Shown here piece after piece: positions 15,877-25,249 of a stretch of DNA of 64,000 bases; positions within the stretch are counted from its first letter, which is position 1, and every line of letters starts with the position of its first letter. Origin of the DNA: Saccharofermentans sp. (GTDB taxonomy: Bacteria > Bacillota > Clostridia > Saccharofermentanales > Saccharofermentanaceae); NCBI GenBank assembly GCA_024403675.1, contig JAKSRH010000001.1:1-64000 (forward strand), read 5' to 3'. The translations under genes were made by a program, and so were the position numbers. The notes under the pieces were generated by a model that made no database searches, was not told the DNA's origin, and saw only the letters and a list, made by a program, of their open reading frames with translations.

Positions 15877-16848
15877 ATGGATACTAATAATGAATTTGTA
15901 CATATTCCTGTACTCTTTGAAGAGTGTATGGATGCGTTAGATATTAATCCTGATGGCATCTACGTAGATTGCACAGCAGGTGGCGGCGGTCATAGTAGCG
16001 GTATCGTTTCTAGACTATCTAGCAAGGGAAGACTTATTTCTTTGGATAAGGATGATGAAGCTCTCGCTGCATGCCGTAGAAGAAGCGAACAATATCCTGA
16101 TAAGAATTGGGAGCTTGTTAAAACAGATTTTGGAAGAATTGCAGAAGTTCTTTCAGAAATGAACATTGATAAAGTAGATGGAATACTGGCTGACTTGGGA
16201 GTGTCATCTCACCAGATTGATACTCCTGAAAGAGGTTTTTCTTACGCGGTGGACGGACCTCTTGATATGAGAATGGATGAGACATCTCCCTTGTCTGCTC
16301 AGGTTGTAGTTAATACTTATAGCGAAGCTGAACTTACAAGAATCTTCAGACTTTATGGTGAGGAAAGATTCTCTGGAAGAATTGCTACAGGCATTGTAAG
16401 AGATAGAAAGGATGAGCCTTTCACAAATACTTTGCAGTTAGCAAATAAGATTGCTTCTTATATGCCAGCTAAGGCACGTAATGAGGATCAGCATCCAGCT
16501 AGAAGATGCTTTCAGGCTATAAGAATTGAAGTTAACCATGAACTAGATGCGGTGGAGAGACTTCTTCATGATGGTCCAAGGTTACTTAACGAATCTGGAA
16601 GAATGGCAGTGATTTCATTCCATTCTTTGGAGGACAGAATAGTTAAGGATGGATTTAAGATTCTTGAATCTCCTTGTACTTGTCCTAGAGATTTACCAAG
16701 ATGCGTTTGTGGTAAGAAACCACTTGGTAAAGCTATTACAAGAAAACCAATCTTGGCTAGTAAGGACGAGATTAAAAATAATACTAGGGCACATTGTTGC
16801 AAGTTAAGAGTATTTGAACGTAACGACGAGAACGATATTTGGAACTAA
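15877..16848 (+). CDS. rsmH: 16S rRNA (cytosine1402-N4)-methyltransferase RsmH (MraW)
   Basis: Uses S-adenosylmethionine to methylate N4 of C1402 in the 16S decoding centre. The 323-residue protein shows the opening HIPVLFEECMDALDI, the SAM-binding loop DCTAGGGGHS, ILADLGVSSHQID, the RAFQAIRIxVN-equivalent CFQAIRIEVNHEL, and ISFHSLEDRIVK near the C terminus, all family hallmarks. It is one base from mraZ and 15 bases from the ftsL-like gene, the standard dcw position. ATG 15877. Confidence 0.97.
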   Translation: MDTNNEFVHIPVLFEECMDALDINPDGIYVDCTAGGGGHSSGIVSRLSSKGRLISLDKDDEALAACRRRSEQYPDKNWELVKTDFGRIAEVLSEMNIDKVDGILADLGVSSHQIDTPERGFSYAVDGPLDMRMDETSPLSAQVVVNTYSEAELTRIFRLYGEERFSGRIATGIVRDRKDEPFTNTLQLANKIASYMPAKARNEDQHPARRCFQAIRIEVNHELDAVERLLHDGPRLLNESGRMAVISFHSLEDRIVKDGFKILESPCTCPRDLPRCVCGKKPLGKAITRKPILASKDEIKNNTRAHCCKLRVFERNDENDIWN

Positions 16849-16863
16849 AAAGAGGAAAGAACA

Positions 16864-17445
16864 GTGGCAGTTGTTGAGGAACACGGAAAGAAGACAATAA
16901 TCAGAGAGAAAATTGTCAAAGAATATTCTATTGAGACAGAAATTCTTGAGTACTCTGATGAGCACTTACAGGAAGAAACTCAGGAGGAGATGGCAGAGAG
17001 ACTTGCTAAGGAAGAAAAGGCAAGCCGTCGTAAGATGCGCCATCTTACAAGACGTAGATTCTTTGAATCAGTTCTCGCTATTGGTCTTATTGTTCTCGTT
17101 GGTGTTTTCGTGTGGCTTCTTATTTATCCTCAGATGGAGCTTTCAGAGATTAGTAGAGATAATTCAGATATGAAGGATGAGATTTCTGTTTTGAAGAAGC
17201 AGGTAATGGATTCCGAAGAAGATGCAAATGGTATTAAGGATATGGATAGTATTAGAGCACAGGCTTTGTCTCTTGGTATGCAGGATCCAAATGCAAATCA
17301 GGTTGTTACTATCCCAATGCCAAATTCTGATAAGTTAGTTACTGTGGTATCATATGATGAGATGTATGGTGTAAGTGACGAAGCTTACAATCGTGCAATC
17401 GAGAATTTGCAAACATATTATTTGCAGCACGCTGGAGAGCAGTAA
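16864..17445 (+). CDS. ftsL: FtsL-like cell division protein
   Basis: FtsL is a bitopic membrane protein of the divisome that pairs with DivIC/FtsB and DivIB/FtsQ and activates FtsW-PBP. The 193-residue product has a long charged cytoplasmic N terminus (1-66), one transmembrane helix (67-88, FESVLAIGLIVLVGVFVWLL) and an extracytoplasmic coiled-coil-like part (DNSDMKDEISVLKKQVMDSE). FtsL sequences are poorly conserved, so the name rests on topology and on position between rsmH and the division PBP. GTG start at 16864 with AGAGGAAAG upstream. Its last base is the first base of the PBP start codon. Confidence 0.8.
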   Translation: MAVVEEHGKKTIIREKIVKEYSIETEILEYSDEHLQEETQEEMAERLAKEEKASRRKMRHLTRRRFFESVLAIGLIVLVGVFVWLLIYPQMELSEISRDNSDMKDEISVLKKQVMDSEEDANGIKDMDSIRAQALSLGMQDPNANQVVTIPMPNSDKLVTVVSYDEMYGVSDEAYNRAIENLQTYYLQHAGEQ

Positions 17446-19970
17446 TGTCAGTTAATCATTCGGATAAGTCCGATAGAGATAGAGTAAATATAGTAAATAA
17501 CCCTCCTCATGAAGAAAATCATGAGCCTGTTCCTGACAAAGAAAAAGAGCAGGGGGTATTTGCGAAATGGTATAAAGAGTCCAAAAGCAAAATCCCAATG
17601 TGGCTTACCATTGGGGTTTTTCTTGCTTGTGGAATGTTTGCCCTATACATTATTGCTGATCTTTATAAAACAGCTGTTGTTGATTATGACACTTATGCTA
17701 GAGCTGCATCTGATGATCAGTGGAAAATGCTTTCGTACACTGCGCAGCGTGGTCAGATTTATGATGCCAATGGTAACCCTATGGCATCTAACACTTATGA
17801 TTACACCGTGGTATGTTCTCCAAAGACTGTAATGGAAAGTGATGGTATCACTAAGGGTGAGATTTCTAGAGAACAGCTTATCTCTGATGTAAGTCTCATA
17901 CTTGGTCTTGATACATCTAAGCTTGATGGAATTCTTCCTATTAATCCTGATGATGAGAATGATTCACGTAACGCTGTCGCTGGTTGTGATGTGTGTCGTA
18001 ATGTAACTGCTGAGACAAAGGCAGAGTTGGAGACTTACATGAAGGTCCACAACATCGCGGGATTTGGTTATATCGCGGTAGCTCAGAGATACTATAATTA
18101 CGGAAGTCTTGGTGCTCAGGTTATTGGTTATGCTAGTAATAATGGTCAGTCTTTGTCAGGTGTATATGGCTTAGAGGCATATTACAATGATGTTCTTTCT
18201 GGTACAGATGGTTACAGATATTCTGAGGTAGACTCTAGAACAGATGGTGTACTTCCTTATTCTGATCCTACTTATGTAGAACCTGTAAATGGTAGAAACT
18301 TAATTCTTAATATTGACGTTAATATTCAGCGTATTGCAGAGGAAGCTTGTCGTAATGCATATGAGACATATGCTCCTCGAGGCGGTGTAACTGCCATTGT
18401 AATGGACCCATATACAGGTGCTGTGCTTGCGATGGTATCCCTTCCTGACTATAACCTTAACGATCCATATGGTATTCCTTATGGTAAGACTGAAATCGAG
18501 TGGGCAACAATGTCTCAGGATGATCAGATTCAGTATTTGATGTCAGAGGTATGGCGTAATAGATGTATTTCAGATACATACGAGCCAGGTTCTACATTTA
18601 AGGCCCTTACTACTGCAGCAGCACTCGAGGAAGGCTTAACAACAGAGACAGAGATGTTCTCAGATGCACCTATTCAGGTATCTGATATGCATGAGATTTC
18701 TTGTTGGCTCCAGAAGCAGGGTGGTTATAACCATGGTGAAGAGTCACTTCTTCAGGCATTTGAGAATTCATGTAACCCTATCTTCGTTCAGCTTGCTCAG
18801 AGAATTGGTATTACAAGATATTATGAGTATGTACATACATTTGGTTTTTACGAGACAACAGGTATTGATCTTCCTGCTGAAGGAATTGGTATCTTCCACG
18901 AAGACCCATCTATCGTCGATATGTCATCACTTTCCTTCGGTGAGTCTTCTACTGTAACACCTATTCAGCTTCTTAATTCTTACTGCGCTATCGTAAATGG
19001 TGGTAGCCTTATGGAGCCTCATATCGTTAAGTACATTACAGATGAAGATGGTAATATTGTTGATGAGATTGAGCCAGAGGTTATTAGACGAATATTCTCT
19101 CCTGAGACATGTGCTAGAGTACGTGCTCTCATGAGCGCCGTAGTTAATGATGGTACTGGTTCTGCTGGTAAAGTTCCTGGTTATGATGTTGCTGGTAAGA
19201 CATCTACATCTACTATCGAGCTTGGTGAAGAGGCAGGTATGCACGTTCTTTCATTCTCATGTTTTGCTCCTGCATCTAACCCACGTATCGCAGTCCTCGT
19301 AGTTCTTAATAGACCTGAGAATCGTTCTGTAGGTTCTTCTGCTGCAGCTTCTACTGCTGCACGAATCGTAGAAGGCACACTCACATATATGGGTGTAGAG
19401 AGACACTTCTCCGAGGACGAGTACGACGAGATGCTTAAGAGATATTGGGTACAGCCAGTAGGTGGTCTTAATGCTTCTGTTGCAAGTTCTAGAATTGGAA
19501 CAAATGGTATTTCTACTATTTACGGTTCTCCAGATATGACACCAGATACAGTAGTTTCTTATACTTATCCAGGCGTAGACACATCTCTTTATAGTACAGG
19601 TGTGGTAGTTCTTTATCCTGAAAGTGATACAGATGTAGAGATGCTTACAAGTACAGTTCCTAACCTTAAGGGTAAGAATGCTGTAGAGTGTATTGAGGCA
19701 CTTCGTGATTGTAATCTTAACTGTCTTATTTCAGGTGATGTAAAGGGCGTTTGTATTGATCAGGATCAGCCATATGGTGCACAGGTGTTCTCGGGTACAG
19801 TTATTGTGGTACATATGGATGATGCAGTTGTCGAACCTGAGCCAGAGCCAGAGATTCAAGATCCAGGAGCTGGTGAAGATGGTGTAATTACAGATGATGC
19901 AATTCCACCTGAGGATGGTGCTTTGCCAGAAGAAGGAAGCGGAGATGCTCCAATATCAGGAGACTTATAA
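17445..19970 (+). CDS. Division/sporulation-type class B penicillin-binding protein (FtsI/SpoVD-like) with PASTA domain
   Basis: Class B transpeptidase that cross-links septal peptidoglycan together with FtsW. The 841-residue protein has a cytoplasmic tail, one transmembrane helix (51-71), a pedestal domain with the RGQIYDANG motif, and a transpeptidase domain with SxxK Ser383-Lys386 (EPGSTFKALT) and SxN Ser442-Asn444 (SCN). The third motif is Lys585-Thr586-Ser587 (AGKTSTST) instead of the usual KTG. One PASTA domain follows (STVPNLKGKNAVECI onward), then an acidic Pro-rich tail. Being between ftsL and murE, it is the dcw PBP. Whether it serves vegetative division or sporulation is not decidable here. 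Confidence 0.93.
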   Translation: MSVNHSDKSDRDRVNIVNNPPHEENHEPVPDKEKEQGVFAKWYKESKSKIPMWLTIGVFLACGMFALYIIADLYKTAVVDYDTYARAASDDQWKMLSYTAQRGQIYDANGNPMASNTYDYTVVCSPKTVMESDGITKGEISREQLISDVSLILGLDTSKLDGILPINPDDENDSRNAVAGCDVCRNVTAETKAELETYMKVHNIAGFGYIAVAQRYYNYGSLGAQVIGYASNNGQSLSGVYGLEAYYNDVLSGTDGYRYSEVDSRTDGVLPYSDPTYVEPVNGRNLILNIDVNIQRIAEEACRNAYETYAPRGGVTAIVMDPYTGAVLAMVSLPDYNLNDPYGIPYGKTEIEWATMSQDDQIQYLMSEVWRNRCISDTYEPGSTFKALTTAAALEEGLTTETEMFSDAPIQVSDMHEISCWLQKQGGYNHGEESLLQAFENSCNPIFVQLAQRIGITRYYEYVHTFGFYETTGIDLPAEGIGIFHEDPSIVDMSSLSFGESSTVTPIQLLNSYCAIVNGGSLMEPHIVKYITDEDGNIVDEIEPEVIRRIFSPETCARVRALMSAVVNDGTGSAGKVPGYDVAGKTSTSTIELGEEAGMHVLSFSCFAPASNPRIAVLVVLNRPENRSVGSSAAASTAARIVEGTLTYMGVERHFSEDEYDEMLKRYWVQPVGGLNASVASSRIGTNGISTIYGSPDMTPDTVVSYTYPGVDTSLYSTGVVVLYPESDTDVEMLTSTVPNLKGKNAVECIEALRDCNLNCLISGDVKGVCIDQDQPYGAQVFSGTVIVVHMDDAVVEPEPEPEIQDPGAGEDGVITDDAIPPEDGALPEEGSGDAPISGDL

Positions 19971-19982
19971 GGAGGGGATTAT

Positions 19983-21500
19983 ATGTCGATGATTTTATCT
20001 ACTCTGATGCAAGGAGTAACACATAGATTAATTGCTGGTAATATGGGAAGACGTGTTTCTTCCGTGGAATATGATTCTCGTAAGATTCAGGAAAATAGTG
20101 CTTTTGTAGCTATCAAAGGTTTTACTTCTGATGGACATGATTATGTTGCTAAAGCTATTGAAAGTGGTGCAGGCACTATTGTGGTTAATAAGGAGCGCGA
20201 CTCTTTAAGTGATGATGAACTCATTGCTTTGTCTGAGGCTAAGGGTGTGACTGTGCTCGAAATGGAAGACACACGTAAGGGTATTGCTGTACTTTCTGCG
20301 CAGTTTTACAACCACCCTGAGGATAGACTTGATCTTGTAGGTGTTACTGGTACTAAGGGTAAGACTACAATTACTTTCATGATCCATGAGATTTTAAAGA
20401 GAGCAAATCATAGTACAGGTCTTATTGGAACTGTTTGCAATATGATTGGTGATGAGAAGCGTAAGGCATCACATACTACTCCTGAGTCTCATGAGGTGTA
20501 TGAGCTTTTGGAGGAGATGGCAAAGAAGCAGTTCGATAGCTGTGTTATGGAAGTATCTTCTCAGGGATTAAAGCTTGATAGAGTTCATGGTCTTAGATTT
20601 GACGTGGGATGTTTTACTAACCTTTATGAGGATCATATTGGTGGTAACGAGCACCCAGATATGGAAGATTATTTTAGTTGTAAGCTTAAGATTTTCGATA
20701 GTTCTAGAACAGCAGTAGTTAATCGTGATTGTGATGTCGCTAAGGAAGTTATTGATTATGCTTCTAAGTGCTGTCCTGTGTATACATATGGTTTATCACC
20801 TGAAAGTGATTGCTATGCGAAGGATATCCAGAAGAAGAGAATTAACGGTGTAACTGGTACTGAGTTCTATGTAGAGAGCCCATGGTATGAGGGTACGGTA
20901 TTTATGGCTCTTCCTGGTGAGTTTAATGTGTACAATGCACTTTGCGCTATTAGTACAGCAGGTCTTCTTAAGATTGACTTTGAAGTAGTAAAGGATGCGC
21001 TCTCTAATGTCCATGTACCTGGTAGAGTTCAGCCTGTGCCAAATAATTTGGATGTTACTATTCTTGTGGACTATGCTCACAATGCGGCAAGTCTTGAAAG
21101 CGTTGTAAAGACACTTAAGTCTTATTGTGAGGGCAAGGTTATTACTGTATTTGGTTGTGGTGGAAATAGATCTACTACAAGAAGATATGAGATGGGTGAG
21201 GTATCTGGAAAACTTTCAGATTACACCGTCATCACATCAGATAATCCACGTAAAGAAGAGCCTCTCGAGATAATTAATATGATTGTCGAGGGAATGCAAA
21301 GAACTGATGGAAAGTACGAGGTTATTGTAGATCGTGCTGAGGCTATAGAGGCTGCAATTAAGATGGCTCAGCCTGGCGACACAGTTCTTATTGCTGGTAA
21401 GGGTCATGAGGATTATCAAATTTTTGCTGATAAGACAATTCATTTTGATGACTCTGAAGTAGCGCTCGAAGTGGTAAATCGATTGGAGAGTGAGAAATAA
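19983..21500 (+). CDS. murE: UDP-MurNAc-L-Ala-D-Glu--meso-DAP ligase MurE
   Basis: Cytoplasmic ATP-dependent ligase adding the third stem-peptide residue in peptidoglycan synthesis. The 505-residue protein has the ATP loop GVTGTKGKTTITF, the Mur central domain motifs (TTPESHEVYELL, MEVSSQGL) and DNPR at 420-423 (ITSDNPRKEEP), the motif associated with meso-diaminopimelate rather than lysine. This agrees with the DAP dehydrogenase gene at 37508. GGAGGGG precedes ATG 19983. Its stop codon overlaps the murF start by one base (TAATG), indicating translational coupling. Confidence 0.96.
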   Translation: MSMILSTLMQGVTHRLIAGNMGRRVSSVEYDSRKIQENSAFVAIKGFTSDGHDYVAKAIESGAGTIVVNKERDSLSDDELIALSEAKGVTVLEMEDTRKGIAVLSAQFYNHPEDRLDLVGVTGTKGKTTITFMIHEILKRANHSTGLIGTVCNMIGDEKRKASHTTPESHEVYELLEEMAKKQFDSCVMEVSSQGLKLDRVHGLRFDVGCFTNLYEDHIGGNEHPDMEDYFSCKLKIFDSSRTAVVNRDCDVAKEVIDYASKCCPVYTYGLSPESDCYAKDIQKKRINGVTGTEFYVESPWYEGTVFMALPGEFNVYNALCAISTAGLLKIDFEVVKDALSNVHVPGRVQPVPNNLDVTILVDYAHNAASLESVVKTLKSYCEGKVITVFGCGGNRSTTRRYEMGEVSGKLSDYTVITSDNPRKEEPLEIINMIVEGMQRTDGKYEVIVDRAEAIEAAIKMAQPGDTVLIAGKGHEDYQIFADKTIHFDDSEVALEVVNRLESEK

Positions 21501-22906
21501 TGCGAGAGATGTTTGGTCTCGAGGAAATAGCTTCTGCCGTAAATGGTAAGGTTATAAATACAACTGGTGCTGATAGTAATAAGATTTTTGTTTCTGGTGT
21601 ATCAAAGGATACTAGAACAATTGAAGAGGGCAACCTTTATGTCGCTATCGTAGGTGAGAATTTTGATGGCCATAAGTTCTGCTCCATGGCTGTAGAGAAG
21701 GGCGCTGCTGTATTACTTGTTAGTGATGAAACTCAGATTCCTGATACATGTGCTGCGGTTGTGGTAGATGATACAGTAAAGGCTTACGGACTTCTTGCAC
21801 GTCACTACAGATTTAAGCTTAATGCCAAAGTTATATGTGTTACTGGTTCAGTGGGTAAGACTACTACACGTGAGATGATTGCTTGTGCACTCAGATCTCA
21901 GAAGAAGGTTTGTTCCACAAAGGCTAATCTTAATAACGAGATTGGTCTTCCAACTACAATTCTCGAAGCACCAGAAGATACAGAAATTCTTGTGCTTGAA
22001 ATGGGTATGAGACTTAGAGGTGAGATTAGTTATCTTACAAATATTGCTTGTCCTGATATTGCTGTTATTACTAATGCAGGTTATTGCCATATTGAACGTC
22101 TCGGCTCTCGTGAAGAGATTAGACTTGCAAAAGCTGAGATTATGGAAGGCCTTGTAGATGATGGCACATTAATCGTAAGTAAGGATGATGACTTTCTTTA
22201 TGATTTTGTTAAGGAGAACCTTCCTGATGGACGTAAGCTTTGTGCCGTAAGCGCAAAGGGTGAAAGTGCTGCTTTTAATGCAACTAATATTAACCTCGAA
22301 AAGGGTGTTTCTTTTGATGTTAATGGACAGTTCATTAAGCTTAATCTTAATGGTGGCCACTATATTACTACAGTGATGATGGCACTTGCTTGTGCTTCTC
22401 TTACAGGTGTAGATAGCAATGCTGCTATTAATGCACTTGAAGGTTATAAGGAAATGAAAGGTAGAGGTCAGATCACAAAGTGTGAGGACTATACCATTAT
22501 TAACGATGCATATAATGCTGGTCCTGAGTCCATGATGGCTGCTTACTTTAATCTTTCTGTTATTGGTAATGGAAATGGTGCTAAGAAGATAGCGGTACTT
22601 GGTGGCATGTTGGAGCTTGGTGATTATGCGCCTATGCTTCATAAGATGATTGGTAAGGACTGTGGTAAATATCATTTCGACCACATTCTCGTAACAGGTG
22701 ATAACAGTTCTGATTTTGTTGAGGGCCTTCTCGATAGTGACCCTAAGGCAAACTGCAAAGTTTTTGCTAATAATGATGAGATTAAGTCAGAACTTAATAG
22801 TATAGTTAATAAGGGTGATGTAATTCTTTTCAAGGCATCTAATGCTTTTGGTTTTGAAAAGCTTGCATTGCAGATGATTGAGGAGAGCAAACCAGTAAAT
22901 GACTGA
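21500..22906 (+). CDS. murF: UDP-MurNAc-tripeptide--D-Ala-D-Ala ligase MurF
   Basis: Adds D-Ala-D-Ala to the UDP-MurNAc tripeptide, the last cytoplasmic Mur ligase step. The 468-residue protein shows GVSKDTRTIEEGNLYVAI, the ATP loop VTGSVGKTTTREM, KANLNNEIGLP, and NDAYNAGPESMMAA, all MurF hallmarks. It overlaps ftsW by 8 bases. In many bacteria mraY and murD would follow here; they are absent. ATG 21500. Confidence 0.96.
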   Translation: MREMFGLEEIASAVNGKVINTTGADSNKIFVSGVSKDTRTIEEGNLYVAIVGENFDGHKFCSMAVEKGAAVLLVSDETQIPDTCAAVVVDDTVKAYGLLARHYRFKLNAKVICVTGSVGKTTTREMIACALRSQKKVCSTKANLNNEIGLPTTILEAPEDTEILVLEMGMRLRGEISYLTNIACPDIAVITNAGYCHIERLGSREEIRLAKAEIMEGLVDDGTLIVSKDDDFLYDFVKENLPDGRKLCAVSAKGESAAFNATNINLEKGVSFDVNGQFIKLNLNGGHYITTVMMALACASLTGVDSNAAINALEGYKEMKGRGQITKCEDYTIINDAYNAGPESMMAAYFNLSVIGNGNGAKKIAVLGGMLELGDYAPMLHKMIGKDCGKYHFDHILVTGDNSSDFVEGLLDSDPKANCKVFANNDEIKSELNSIVNKGDVILFKASNAFGFEKLALQMIEESKPVND

Positions 22907-24146
22907 GATTAGTAAGCGTAGTCTTCGAGTAAAACGAAGTAATATTCCATTGATTCTTATGATGTTTGTCATCGTAGTCTTTGGTCTTGTTATTCTTTAC
23001 TCAGTTTCTGGTCCTGCTGGTTATGCTAGAGAGGCTGAAGAAAAGAGTTCTTTATTTTATCTTTCTAAGCAGCTTGGTTACACAGTAGCTGGATTAGTCC
23101 TAGCGCTCGTTATCTCTTTTATTCCTATCAAGTTGTTTAAGCATCCATTTGTATGGGGCGTATCTTATGGATTAAGCCTTTTGCTTATTGTTATTACTAA
23201 GGTTGGTGGTTACGAGCTTAATGGTGCTAAGAGATGGATCAAGATTGGTGGTACTACATTCCAGACATCTGAGTTCGTTAAGGTCGCCATAGTAATTGCT
23301 TTGGCTGGTTATAGAGCCTTTATTGTTGACCAACGTAAGAAGGGAAAACTTAAAGCAGAAACTAAGACCAAGCAGATATTAAAGGATGCGTTCTTTGACT
23401 TTATTTTGCCTGTATCCATGGCACTCCTTATTGACGCGTTTATCCTTATCCAGCCACACTTTTCCTGCTTCCTTATTGTCGGATTTGTAGTATTTATGTG
23501 TACTCTTAATTCCGGTGTAAGCCTTAGAAGCTGGCTTGTAGGCGGTCTTGTAGTATTAGTAGTAGGTATTATTGGAGTTGCTACTTATATCACAGTAAAT
23601 CCAGACTATCAGGGTAACTTTGCTCACGTTGTTCAGCGTTTTAATATCTTTGCCACAACAAAGGGTGATGAGACTACAGATGTTACTGATGATGAGATGC
23701 GTCAGGTAACTAACGCTCATAATGCTCTTGGTTCAGGCGGTATGTGGGGTAGAGGCCTTGGTAATTCTAGAGCTAAATACAACTACGTATCTGAGGCACA
23801 GAACGACTACATTTTCTCTATCTATGTAGAGGAGACAGGCTTTGTCGGTGGAGCAATACTTATTTTGGTTTACTTAACTATATTTGCCATGTTTGTCATG
23901 GTTATTCTTAAGACGGATTCTATATTTTCTAGAATGATTGCTACGGGTTGTTCATCACTTATTATGATTCAGGTTTTGTTGAACTTAGCCGTTGAGCTTC
24001 AGATAGCACCGTCAACAGGTGTTACTCTTCCATTCGTAAGTTATGGTGGAACTGCACAAGTCTTTCTTCTCATTGCTTATGGTATGATACTCAGTGTTTC
24101 TAGAAGTGGAACAGCTATTGTAGAAAAGAAGGAACTTGACGAATGA
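22899..24146 (+). CDS. ftsW: SEDS-family peptidoglycan glycosyltransferase FtsW
   Basis: FtsW polymerises lipid II at the septum with its class B PBP partner. The 415-residue integral membrane protein has about ten hydrophobic segments and SEDS-family signatures: NGAKRWIKIGGTTFQTSEFVK (GxxxWIxxGxxxxQPSE-like), VSEAQNDYIFSIYVEETGF, and PSTGVTLPFVSYGG near the C terminus. It overlaps murF by 8 bases and murG by 4 bases. SpoVE-type paralogues look similar, so a sporulation role cannot be excluded, but the dcw position supports FtsW. Confidence 0.93.
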   Translation: MTEISKRSLRVKRSNIPLILMMFVIVVFGLVILYSVSGPAGYAREAEEKSSLFYLSKQLGYTVAGLVLALVISFIPIKLFKHPFVWGVSYGLSLLLIVITKVGGYELNGAKRWIKIGGTTFQTSEFVKVAIVIALAGYRAFIVDQRKKGKLKAETKTKQILKDAFFDFILPVSMALLIDAFILIQPHFSCFLIVGFVVFMCTLNSGVSLRSWLVGGLVVLVVGIIGVATYITVNPDYQGNFAHVVQRFNIFATTKGDETTDVTDDEMRQVTNAHNALGSGGMWGRGLGNSRAKYNYVSEAQNDYIFSIYVEETGFVGGAILILVYLTIFAMFVMVILKTDSIFSRMIATGCSSLIMIQVLLNLAVELQIAPSTGVTLPFVSYGGTAQVFLLIAYGMILSVSRSGTAIVEKKELDE

Positions 24147-25249
24147 AGCGTAAATTCATTGTTACCGGTGGCGGTACATCAGGACATATAAATCCAGCTA
24201 TTACTATTGCTGACAGTCTTATTGAGTACTATAAGGCTAAGGGTGATGAGTGCGAAATTATTTTTACTGGTCGTAAGGAAGGGCTAGAAGGTGAGCTCGT
24301 TCCTAAGGCTGGTTATGAGATGAAGTTTATTACTGCTAAGCCATTTCCTATGAAGCCATCTTTGAAGATGCTTAAGGCATTTAAGGCTTTGGTAGAGGGG
24401 CGTAAGCAGTGTGCCAAGATTATTGAAGAGTTTAAGCCAGATGCAGTAATAGGTACTGGTGGATATGTTTGTGGTCCTTTGTTTATGCAGGCAAATAAGA
24501 TGAAGGTACCAGTAGTTATTCATGAGGCAAATGCTTTCCCAGGTAGAGCTAATAAGGCTTTTGGTCGTAAGGCAGCACTTGTACTTACAGGTTTCCCTAA
24601 TCAGGAAGATGACTTTAAGGGTGCTGGTAAAGTAGTGTTTACTGGTAATCCAGTACGTAACCAGATGCTTAAGTGTGACTACGAGCAGGCTCGTGCAAAT
24701 ATTGGCGCCAAGCCAGGTGAGAAGGTAGTATTTGCCATGGGTGGTAGTCTTGGCGCGAAGACAATCAATGATTTTATTTTTGATGTTGCTTCGAGACCTG
24801 AGTTCAAAGACGTTAAGTTTGTGTTAGGTAGTGGAAAGCAGCAGACAAAGTCTATCCAGGATCGCGAGATTCCAAGTAATCTTGAGGTGCGCGAGTATAT
24901 TGATAATCCACAGGATTATCTTACTGGTGCAGATATTTCTATTACTAGAGCTGGTGCAGTAACATGTGCAGAGACAGCTACACTTGGTTCTTGCTCTGTA
25001 CTTATTCCTTACCCATATGCAGCTCATGATCATCAGACTTTCAATGCGTCTGCTTTCGTGAAAGTAGGTGGCTGCCTTATGATGTCTGATAGTGATGTGG
25101 TAGAGGGTAAGCTTGTGCCAGAACTTGAGAAGCTTTTAAATGATGATGATAGACGTGCGCAGATACGTAAAAATGCGCTTACATTAGCAGTATACGATTG
25201 CTCTGATAGAATCACAGCCGCAATTGATGGGATGTTAAATGAACGATGA
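24143..25249 (+). CDS. murG: UDP-GlcNAc--lipid I GlcNAc transferase MurG
   Basis: Membrane-associated GT-B glycosyltransferase that converts lipid I to lipid II. The 368-residue protein has the N-terminal TGGGTSGHINPAI loop, GTGGYVCGPLFMQA, HEANAFPGRANK, and the C-terminal donor-binding GGSLGAKTIND and ITRAGAVTCAET, as in the family. The ATG overlaps the ftsW stop by four bases, and the 3' end overlaps ftsQ by 11 bases. Confidence 0.96.
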   Translation: MKRKFIVTGGGTSGHINPAITIADSLIEYYKAKGDECEIIFTGRKEGLEGELVPKAGYEMKFITAKPFPMKPSLKMLKAFKALVEGRKQCAKIIEEFKPDAVIGTGGYVCGPLFMQANKMKVPVVIHEANAFPGRANKAFGRKAALVLTGFPNQEDDFKGAGKVVFTGNPVRNQMLKCDYEQARANIGAKPGEKVVFAMGGSLGAKTINDFIFDVASRPEFKDVKFVLGSGKQQTKSIQDREIPSNLEVREYIDNPQDYLTGADISITRAGAVTCAETATLGSCSVLIPYPYAAHDHQTFNASAFVKVGGCLMMSDSDVVEGKLVPELEKLLNDDDRRAQIRKNALTLAVYDCSDRITAAIDGMLNER

